DNA of 6,030 bases from an uncultured Flavobacteriales bacterium (lineage in GTDB: Bacteria; Bacteroidota; Bacteroidia; Flavobacteriales; Vicingaceae): NCBI GenBank assembly GCA_913052515.1, contig CAJXFJ010000123.1, positions 1 through 6,030 on the forward strand. The letters are read 5' to 3'. Positions 1 through 5,547 of this stretch are shown piece by piece. The notes under the pieces were generated by a model. The model saw only the letters and a program-made list of their open reading frames with translations, did no database searches and was not told where the DNA came from. The translations under genes were made by a program, and so were the position numbers. How positions within the stretch are numbered: position 1 is the first letter of the stretch; each line of letters starts with the position of its first letter.

Positions 1-111
1 GATAAAATGAATTTAAACAAAAACTTAATAAGCGTAAGAAATTTACCAAGTGGACTATATATACTACTTATTGAAGGATTAAAGAAGCCAACAAAATTTT
101 ATATCCACTAA
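1..111 (+). CDS. C-terminal end of a T9SS type A sorting-domain protein (partial)
   Basis: Frame 1 is open from the left edge to TAA at 109-111, giving 36 residues; the rest of the gene lies outside the window. The peptide contains NLPSGLYILLIEG followed by a basic stretch with KKPTKFYIH at the end. This matches the last strands of the type A C-terminal sorting domain, whose usual form is a (N/D)LPxGxYxL motif, a short turn, then a Lys-rich K-(F/L)-x-(I/V) end. In known T9SS cargo this tail directs export across the outer membrane by the Por/Spr machinery and is then removed or replaced by a surface anchor. The cargo domain cannot be named from this fragment. A strong terminator follows 27 bp after the stop, so this is the end of a transcription unit. 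The internal ATG at 7-9 is not a real start. Confidence 0.8.
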   Translation, partial: DKMNLNKNLISVRNLPSGLYILLIEGLKKPTKFYIH

Positions 112-137
112 CTAATAGAGTAAATTAAACCTATCAT

Positions 138-167
138 AACCACATAGTGATTAACTATGTGGTTTTT
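138..167 (+). terminator. Rho-independent terminator after the T9SS cargo gene
   Basis: A perfect 11-bp stem pairs 138-148 (AACCACATAGT) with 154-164 (ACTATGTGGTT) around the five-base loop GATTA. The right arm runs into a T tract at 163-167. It lies 27 bp after the stop of the left-edge gene on the same strand, so it is read as that gene's terminator. The A/T pairs at the stem base would also allow some activity on the opposite strand. Confidence 0.85.
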
Positions 168-401
168 ATATTCAATACTGTCAATAGGGGATTTAAATTT
201 ACTTGTCAAACTTCAATGCTGATTAATGTAAAGAAGCTATAATTAACAATTCCACATATCTTTAATCGCTTCCTAAAATAATTAATGCAGCATAACATAT
301 TGATGAAGATAGTATTCATAAAATCATACAACTTGTTAAAGAACTTAATCTAACAGTTAGAGAAAAAACCACCTACCAAGATGGTAGTCAATGTTCTTTA
401 A
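168..401. other. Gene-poor stretch, possibly eroded coding DNA
   Basis: No recognisable gene is present between the terminator and the decayed OB-fold/CTD gene. The only notable open stretch runs from 296 to 436 on the plus strand (47 codons, bounded by TAA at 293-295 and TAA at 437-439). It has no ATG near its beginning. Its peptide contains KIIQLVKELNLTVREKTTYQ and ends FRIKMVERSR; I do not recognise a family. It overlaps the beginning of the next feature in a different frame. In that next frame, codons 381-398 read MVVNVL just before a stop at 399-401, which could be a worn continuation of the downstream domain. No promoter matching the Bacteroidota -7 consensus TAnnTTTG is convincing here. 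Confidence 0.4.
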
Positions 402-971
402 GAACCTTCCGAATCAAAATGGTTGAGCGTTCCAGGTAATTATGTAGCATTAAATGCGAGTGGTACTAGCTCTTATAATATTGATATTACCAATGGAGTT
501 GATACCTTAATTATGAGAATTGACTCTGAAACTGATATTGATGACTCCTTAAACATAGGTAGCACAATTAATCAAGGTGATACCATTTGTGGACTTTTAG
601 GAATTGGAGGACAATATGATGCGGGTACTCCTTTTACAGAAGAGTATCAAATATTCCCCATGAGATACAGCGATTTAACAATCTGTAAATTAATTATCAG
701 TGTATCAGAAATAAATGCTGAACGAAACGAATTTTTGATTGTTCCAAACCCTGCTAAAAGTCAATTTTCGATTCAATATACAGCTTTCAATCATGAGGTA
801 ACACTCTTTATTTATAATGTTCAAGGAAAACTTGTACATCATTAGTTGTTTAAGGATTCAAACCAACTTAAAAATAAGCGTTTTGATTTTGAAAATCAAC
901 CTAAAGGATTATACTTCATATCCATAAAAGATGGAGAGAAAACCATCAGTAAAAAGTTGATTTTACAATAG
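402..971 (+). pseudogene. Decayed T9SS-secreted protein: OB-fold-like domain plus type A sorting domain, interrupted by a stop
   Basis: The reading frame opens after TAA at 399-401, is interrupted by TAG at 843-845, and continues in the same frame to TAG at 969-971. The first part, roughly 423-690, encodes a domain with TNGVDTLIMRID, GLLGIGG and YQIFPMRYSDLT. These resemble the OB-fold-like repeats ending in GIGGQ-D-x-P-x-T-x-x-YQI-P-R-x-x-D(I/L) that accompany secreted flavobacterial nuclease and sorting-domain proteins. From about 715 the frame encodes a T9SS type A sorting domain: FLIVPNPAKSQFSI, then VTLFIYNVQGKLVHH, the stop, then QPKGLYFISIKDGEKTISKK and ILQ. The complete motif order across the stop shows that one codon became TAG, perhaps from CAG or CAA. 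There is no good start; TTG at 423-425 opens the first frame but sits inside the domain, so the N-terminus is missing. Product ending at 845 would lack a working export tail. A sequencing error at 843-845 would restore the tail but not the start. Confidence 0.7.
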
Positions 972-990
972 AGATTCAAACCTAAAATAG

Positions 991-1024
991 AAAAAGGGCT
1001 TTGAAAATTCAAAGCCCTTTTTTT
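991..1024 (+). terminator. Rho-independent terminator after the decayed T9SS gene, possibly bidirectional
   Basis: GGGCTTTGAA at 996-1005 is the exact reverse complement of TTCAAAGCCC at 1008-1017. With a realistic six-base loop the stem is at least 8 bp. Flanking A (991-995) and T (1018-1024) tracts extend it to 13 bp and supply the U tail. It begins 20 bp after TAG at 969-971. The A tract gives a U tail on the minus strand as well, so it may also stop leftward transcripts from the GAPDH side. Confidence 0.85.
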
Positions 1025-1070
1025 ATACTTAAAGGTTGTCTAACATCAATTACCAAATAATCAATCATTC

Positions 1071-1118
1071 AAAAGGTAGATATTCAGAATATCTAACACT
1101 ATTCTTGCTACCTTTTTT
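1071..1118 (-). terminator. Nested hairpin structure, probable terminator of the GAPDH transcript
   Basis: AAAAGGTAG at 1071-1079 pairs with CTACCTTTT at 1108-1116. Inside lies a perfect odd palindrome at 1078-1094, AGATATTC and GAATATCT around a single central A. The two stems share only bases 1078-1079. Read leftwards, the outer stem ends in four U; read rightwards, in six U. Because it lies between convergent transcription units and beyond the good plus-strand terminator at 991-1024, I assign it mainly to the leftward GAPDH transcript, where it would leave a trailer of roughly 260-300 bases. The long loop and short U tail on that strand make the call moderate. Confidence 0.5.
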
Positions 1119-1121
1119 AAA

Positions 1122-1376
1122 TTAGCTTTTGACAACAATCCTGTTCTTAAGTAATAAGAGATGAAGTTTTTTGTTGTGAATTTCTAATTCATACTTCAGA
1201 ATATCCTTGGAGTATCTATTTGATTGAACTCGGTTAAATTGTGTCTTTATCTGGTAAAAATTCACAAATTCGTGATAACTATTTTGTGGAATCGTATTTG
1301 CAAATTGAATTCTATTTCTGCCCTTTAGCTTAGGTATTGCTCTTTTGATACCTTTCTTATTCGCTTGACGTAACAC
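1122..1376 (-). CDS. Doubtful 84-codon ORF following GAPDH
   Basis: An open frame begins with GTG, whose first base is the last base of the GAPDH TAG stop, and ends at 1122. The 84-residue product is strongly basic, rich in Lys, Arg, Asn and Gln, without signal peptide, membrane segment or recognisable domain. There is no clear Shine-Dalgarno sequence, although a one-base stop/start overlap could allow coupled translation. Two readings remain: a genuine small gene co-transcribed with GAPDH, since the next terminator-like hairpin lies beyond it at 1071-1118, or chance open frame or gene remnant in a long trailer. The amino-acid make-up is what AT-rich non-coding DNA would give, so I lean to the second. 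Confidence 0.25.
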   Translation of the reverse strand: MLRQANKKGIKRAIPKLKGRNRIQFANTIPQNSYHEFVNFYQIKTQFNRVQSNRYSKDILKYELEIHNKKLHLLLLKNRIVVKS

Positions 1377-2380
1377 TATATTTCCAGTTTAGCGATCAAA
1401 CTAACTAGCTCTACTGCTCGACAAGAATAAGCGTATTCATTATCATACCATGCTACAATTTTCACCAAGTTTCCATTAACGGCTGTAAATTGCGAATCAA
1501 CAATGGCAGAGTGAGCATTTCCTAAAATATCTGCTGACACCAATGGCTCAATAGAGTACTCAATAATTCCTTTTAAACTGTTCTCAGAAGCGGAAATAAA
1601 TCTATCATTAAGCTCTTCTTTCGTGGTAGTGCATTTTAAAATTGCCGTAAAATCAACCATTGATCCATCGGGAATAGGAACGCGCATGGCCATTCCATCT
1701 AACTTTCCTTCTAAATGAGGCAAAACCTTTCCTACAGCACTAGCAGCACCAGTAGTTGTTGGAATTATTGAAAGTGCTGCTGCTCGAGACCTTCTAAAAT
1801 CTCGATGAGGGGCATCTTGAATATTCTGGTCTGAAGTGTAGGCATGAATAGTTGATAAATAGCCTTTTTCTATGCCAAAACTATCATCAACTACTTTTAC
1901 AAGGGGAGCTAAGCAATTTGTTGTGCACGAAGCGTTTGATACTATTTCATCACTTGCTTTCAACTCTTGTTGATTGACGCCCAACACAATGGTTTTAATA
2001 TTTCCTTTGGCGGGTGCTGAAATAACCACTTTTTTGGCTCCAGCTGTTAAATGTTTTCTGGCCCCTTCCTCATTGGTAAATACTCCTGTTGACTCAATAA
2101 CTACATCTACCTTTAACTCTTCCCATGGTAACTGTGAAGGATCCTTTTCTTTACAAACTTGCACTTTATGACCATCCAACAACATAAATGTATCTGAAAC
2201 AGAAACATTGGTATCTAACTTTCCATGAACTGAATCATATTTTAATAGATGAGAAAGTATTTTGACATCTGCCAAATCATTGATGGCAACCACTTCAAAT
2301 TGATTATCTTGTATCATGTTTCGAAAACACAACCTGCCGATTCTGCCGAAGCCGTTTATTGCTACTCTTAGTTTAGTCAT
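1376..2380 (-). CDS. gap: Glyceraldehyde-3-phosphate dehydrogenase, type I, phosphorylating
   Basis: A 334-residue cytosolic enzyme of normal family length that oxidises glyceraldehyde-3-phosphate with NAD and phosphate to 1,3-bisphosphoglycerate. The Rossmann motif INGFGRIGR is at residues 8-16. The catalytic segment SNASCTTNCLAP is at 148-159, with Cys152 as nucleophile and His179 (in HAYT) as base. RRSRAAA (196-202), the P(I/H)-type segment RVPIPDGS (233-240) and WYDNEY (311-316) complete the signature. Asp35 corresponds to Asp32 of the Bacillus enzyme and indicates NAD preference. Residues 190-191 are Ala-Pro where NAD enzymes usually have Leu-Pro. The ATG start sits directly before the Rossmann strand, as usual; upstream there is only a weak purine run (AGAAGAAA). 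It is divergent from the AraC regulator and close to alginate genes, so it may be a locus-associated GAPDH serving Entner-Doudoroff flux. The enzyme identity is secure; the dedicated role is inference. Confidence 0.97.
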   Translation of the reverse strand: MTKLRVAINGFGRIGRLCFRNMIQDNQFEVVAINDLADVKILSHLLKYDSVHGKLDTNVSVSDTFMLLDGHKVQVCKEKDPSQLPWEELKVDVVIESTGVFTNEEGARKHLTAGAKKVVISAPAKGNIKTIVLGVNQQELKASDEIVSNASCTTNCLAPLVKVVDDSFGIEKGYLSTIHAYTSDQNIQDAPHRDFRRSRAAALSIIPTTTGAASAVGKVLPHLEGKLDGMAMRVPIPDGSMVDFTAILKCTTTKEELNDRFISASENSLKGIIEYSIEPLVSADILGNAHSAIVDSQFTAVNGNLVKIVAWYDNEYAYSCRAVELVSLIAKLEI

Positions 2381-2592
2381 AGTATAAGTTTATTGATTTC
2401 TTCTAATTGTTTTAGCTAAAAGAAGGCTCTTTAAATGCCTGCAAATACAACAATTAGCATTTCTTAATTCGTCTCCAAATATTCAACAAATGCAGTTTAA
2501 ATTCAATCCCACAATTCGTATATTTAGACACTATATTAACTCATTATGTTAATTTAGAATACTTTTTAGATAAAATAGAACACCTTGTTAAA
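2381..2592. promoter_or_regulatory. Divergent promoter region between GAPDH and the AraC regulator
   Basis: This 212-bp AT-rich gap must hold start signals for both divergent genes. I find no exact match to the Bacteroidota -7 box TAnnTTTG on either strand; near matches on the minus strand (for example TGTATTTG, reverse complement of about 2442-2449) are too weak to call. One inverted repeat stands out at 2535-2553: ATTAAC and GTTAAT around TCATTAT, 40 bp before the regulator's start. It could be an operator, but in AT-rich DNA a 6-bp arm is modest evidence. No riboswitch or long hairpin is visible. Confidence 0.5.
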
Positions 2593-3477
2593 TTGGACAG
2601 TTATAAGCATTACATTATACCTCCTTTAAAGAAAGTTGAACTTGATTTAGGTTCCTCTTTAAAGTACTCTCGCTACACCAAAAGACAACCTGATGCAAAA
2701 GCCTATTGGCATTATCATCCTGAAGTTGAATTGGTATTTATAAAAGAAGGAAGTGGCAAAAGATATGTGGGAAATCATATTTCTAATTTTCAAGGAGGAG
2801 ACTTATTATTAATTGGTCCTAACATTCCCCACTTTGGCTACGACTTTGGTTTACATAATGTCAATAAAGAAATTGTCGTTCAATTTAAATATGATATCAT
2901 AAAAAATTCGGCAAAATCAATGCCTGAATTAAAATCCATTGAATCTTTAATCGAGAAATCAAAAGCAGGAATCGCTTTTCATGGAAAAACAAAAGAAGCA
3001 GCAGGAAGAGCGTTAGAAGCCATGCATAGAAAGAATCAATTTGAGAGATTATTATGTTTACTTAAAATATTAGAATCCTTATCAAAATCTGAAGAATATA
3101 AATTATTGAATGCAGCAGGCATGACTCTTTTAGTTCAGAATATGGATGATGACCGAATTGATCGTGTTTATCAATTTGTAAAAGAAAACTATGATTTGCC
3201 AATTCAATTAAGTAAAGTTTGCCAGCTTGTAAATATGACTGAACCAGCTTTTTGTCGATTCTTTAAAAAGTACACTAAAAAAACCTTTACACAGTTTGTA
3301 AATGAGTTCCGAATTAAAGAAGCCATGCAACAAATCTCAGCAGAAAATAAAAGCATTACAGAAATTGCAATTGCTACAGGTTTTAATAACTTTTCGCATT
3401 TTAATAAGCAATTCAAAAAGTTTACAGGAGTTACTGCCTCTACTTATAAAAAGTCATTATTTAAGATAATTAAGTAA
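2593..3477 (+). CDS. AraC-family transcriptional regulator with N-terminal cupin sensor
   Basis: A 294-residue cytosolic DNA-binding protein. Residues about 25-100 form a cupin-like sensor with WHYHPEVEL (His40 and His42), the glycine-rich turn GGDLLLIGPNIPH (68-80) and His80. Residues about 187-286 are the AraC/XylS DNA-binding domain with two helix-turn-helix units. The first includes LSKVCQLVNMTEPAFCRFFKK; the second contains ITEIAIATGFNNFSHFNKQFKK followed by FTGVTASTYKK. In this family the N-terminal half usually senses a small molecule, often a sugar. No ATG exists near the front of the frame, and upstream codons lack an ATG as well, so TTG at 2593 is the best start; there is no clear ribosome-binding site. 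The gene is divergent from GAPDH and convergent with the alginate lyase gene, 13 bp apart. Control of one or both is plausible but unproven, and the ligand is unknown. Confidence 0.92.
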   Translation: MDSYKHYIIPPLKKVELDLGSSLKYSRYTKRQPDAKAYWHYHPEVELVFIKEGSGKRYVGNHISNFQGGDLLLIGPNIPHFGYDFGLHNVNKEIVVQFKYDIIKNSAKSMPELKSIESLIEKSKAGIAFHGKTKEAAGRALEAMHRKNQFERLLCLLKILESLSKSEEYKLLNAAGMTLLVQNMDDDRIDRVYQFVKENYDLPIQLSKVCQLVNMTEPAFCRFFKKYTKKTFTQFVNEFRIKEAMQQISAENKSITEIAIATGFNNFSHFNKQFKKFTGVTASTYKKSLFKIIK

Positions 3478-3490
3478 GTAATCGCTCTGT

Positions 3491-5521
3491 TTATTGTAAA
3501 GGTGGTGTTCCCGGGCCTATAGAAGCACTTCTAAACCAAACTTCAGCATAGCAACCCTTTTCATATTGCTTTTTAATATCACCACCGAAAGTATTTGCTC
3601 CTGTATACCAAACCTGATTCAAATTCGGATCCATTCCATTTACTTGATTATAAACCCCTTGTTTAAAATAAATCAATTCTCCGGCATAGGCGTTTTGACG
3701 TTCAACACCATCTTGTCCCATAGGCACAAATAGCTTTTTTACTTGTTCAGGTATGTTTTCTTTTTCGGTGTATTCCGAAGAAATTAAATTCTTGGTAAAC
3801 GTTCTAGTCTCATGTCCTTCCGAAGTAAACGTTAAATACATAATTCCTTCAAAAACATTAATTTCATAGCTAAACTCTTCACCAAGCTCTATCCCTTCTT
3901 CTGGTTCAATTGGATACTCATTTGCAGATTTACCAACTACCGACATATCGTAGCCCCATACAGGAGTTGAAAAATCCCATCTTTTGCCATTGTCCTCCCC
4001 TGCTGTATTAATCTCGTAGTTCCAAAAAACGGATCCTTTCGTATGACCAGGAAACTTTTTGTAAAAAATTTTCAACGGTTCATTTTCATGTCCCTCACCA
4101 CTATGTATTTGCCCAACAACGGTTGAAAAAGCGGCTGCTACTCTTGCATCTCCTGTTTCAGATACTTGCATGACTTTACATACGCCTGTTAGCTTACCTC
4201 CTTCTTCTGGAGTCCACTCTCTTTTTTCTTGCAATTCTGAGCGTGTATTTTTCGAGTTTTCTGAGGTTATTCCTGAATTTGGTGTTTTATAAACTACCCA
4301 ATGTCTTGTGCCATCTATTGCCGTATAAAAGAAGTCAGGATGCTGAAAATCGATCAAATTCTCAATACTTTCTCCATTTCCTAATAATATTTTAAACTTT
4401 TCCATAAATGGGATTATGGTATTTGGATATATCACTTTCTGATTAAAGCCATCATTTTTATTAAAGTATTCCGCATTTGAAAAAGCTGTTTCACTAACTT
4501 TTATTTCTGCCTTTTTAAACCATACTTCAGCATAGTTGCCATCTTCATATTGTGCTTGAACATTTCCTTGATTGCTTTCTCCATTGGTACACCAAATCTT
4601 ATTCTCTTTTCGACTTTTTCCATTGGTCTGATTGTATGCACCTAGCTTGAAAAATATCCCTTCTTCGGCATAGGCATTCTCTCTTTCCACTCCATTCTGT
4701 CCTGCAGGAAAGAACAAATTAACGACTTGCTCTGGTGCTTGTTCTTTTTGGATAAATTCAGATTCAACTAAATTCTTTGTAAACGTTTTAGTTTCATGCC
4801 CTTCTGAAGAAAAAGTAAGATACATTATCCCACCTTCTACTTTAACTTCATAACTAAATTCTTCTCCTAACTCAATACCACTTTCAGGTTCTTCAGGAAA
4901 AGTAGATTCGGTTTCTCCAGCCATAGAAAAGTCATAACCCCAAACTGGGTAAGAAACATCCCATCGTTTTGAATTATCATCGCCTTGCGTATTAATCTCA
5001 TAATTCCAAAAGACTGAACCTTTAGTATGACCGGGAAATTTCTTGTAAAAAATCTTTAAAGGTTCATTTTCATGTCCATCAGCACTATGAATTTGACCTA
5101 CAACAACAGAATAAGAAGCAGGAACTCTAGCATCTCCACTTGATGAAACATTCATTACTTTAAGCGTGGCACTTAAGCGAGCTTTATCTTTTGGAAACCA
5201 CTTCTTAGTTTGAGCTAACTCTGTTCGTGTATTGTTTGAAGTACCATGCGTATTACCTACATTAGGTGTTTTAAACGCATACCAAGTTGTTGTTGAGTCT
5301 TCAGTTCTAAAAAAATAATCCTCATGTTGAAAATCTATTGGAACACCTGCATTGCTGCCATCTCCAAGAATTAAATTCCAATGTTCAAAAAAATTTTCAA
5401 AACCGGTATCTTGAGCATTGGCGTTGGAAACTTTTACCCCTTTAGATGCTGTATTTTCACAACTCGTGAAAAACTGAAACAGTCCTATGATGGTCAAATA
5501 AAATATAGAATGATTCTTCAT
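3491..5521 (-). CDS. Lipoprotein with two tandem PL7 alginate lyase domains
   Basis: A 676-residue exported lyase predicted to cleave alginate by beta-elimination. The N-terminus is a lipoprotein signal with basic start, hydrophobic core and lipobox FTSC, giving lipidated Cys21. Residues about 43-341 and 371-669 are two alginate_lyase2-type (PL7) domains. Each carries the three family motifs: R(T/S)EL (Arg99; Arg427), QIH (Gln143/His145; Gln471/His473) and FKxGxYNQ (Tyr296; Tyr624). The expected catalytic Arg, Gln, His and Tyr are therefore present twice. The known family link is that QIH, rather than QVH, tends to go with activity on G-containing alginate. The usual R(S/T)ELR motif lacks its final Arg in both copies (Ala103, Gln431). 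The gene starts 26 bp after the aldolase stop on the same strand, so the two are probably co-transcribed. No T9SS tail is present. The lipid anchor suggests periplasmic or surface location; which leaflet is not resolved, as no clear export signal such as a K-D/E-D/E run follows Cys21. Confidence 0.93.
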   Translation of the reverse strand: MKNHSIFYLTIIGLFQFFTSCENTASKGVKVSNANAQDTGFENFFEHWNLILGDGSNAGVPIDFQHEDYFFRTEDSTTTWYAFKTPNVGNTHGTSNNTRTELAQTKKWFPKDKARLSATLKVMNVSSSGDARVPASYSVVVGQIHSADGHENEPLKIFYKKFPGHTKGSVFWNYEINTQGDDNSKRWDVSYPVWGYDFSMAGETESTFPEEPESGIELGEEFSYEVKVEGGIMYLTFSSEGHETKTFTKNLVESEFIQKEQAPEQVVNLFFPAGQNGVERENAYAEEGIFFKLGAYNQTNGKSRKENKIWCTNGESNQGNVQAQYEDGNYAEVWFKKAEIKVSETAFSNAEYFNKNDGFNQKVIYPNTIIPFMEKFKILLGNGESIENLIDFQHPDFFYTAIDGTRHWVVYKTPNSGITSENSKNTRSELQEKREWTPEEGGKLTGVCKVMQVSETGDARVAAAFSTVVGQIHSGEGHENEPLKIFYKKFPGHTKGSVFWNYEINTAGEDNGKRWDFSTPVWGYDMSVVGKSANEYPIEPEEGIELGEEFSYEINVFEGIMYLTFTSEGHETRTFTKNLISSEYTEKENIPEQVKKLFVPMGQDGVERQNAYAGELIYFKQGVYNQVNGMDPNLNQVWYTGANTFGGDIKKQYEKGCYAEVWFRSASIGPGTPPLQ
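3515..5389 (-). repeat. Intragenic tandem duplication of the PL7 domain (984-bp period)
   Basis: Copy 1 spans 4499-5389 (residues 45-341) and copy 2 spans 3515-4405 (residues 373-669). All motifs recur at a fixed offset of 328 residues: R99/R427, Q143/Q471, Y296/Y624 and AEVWF 331/659. An ungapped hand alignment of residues 41-340 with 369-668 gives 177 identities in 300 (59%). The most conserved block, residues 149-178 and 477-506, is identical in all 30 residues; the corresponding DNA (4988-5077 and 4004-4093) differs at 13 of 90 bases, all synonymous. The spacer between copies, about residues 342-368, has no counterpart motif. Confidence 0.93.
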
Positions 5522-5547
5522 TTGAATTATTAAATTAGAAAAAGCAA

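Noticed and set aside
423..845. Intact 140-residue protein starting at TTG
   Set aside because: The TTG is inside a domain and the tail lacks the second half of the sorting domain, which continues in frame after the TAG. I treat it as part of a decayed gene.
1974..2171. 65-codon plus-strand open frame inside GAPDH
   Set aside because: It lies antisense to a highly conserved enzyme-coding segment and has no recognisable domain; it is a shadow of the GAPDH codons.
3204..3416. 70-codon minus-strand open frame with a hydrophobic stretch inside the AraC gene
   Set aside because: It is antisense to the DNA-binding domain of the regulator. The apparent hydrophobic segment comes from reading the complement of conserved helix codons.
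3491..5521. Two separate lyase genes fused by an assembly error
   Set aside because: The frame is open throughout, the copies differ substantially at DNA level, and a distinct spacer joins them; copy 2 has no signal peptide of its own.
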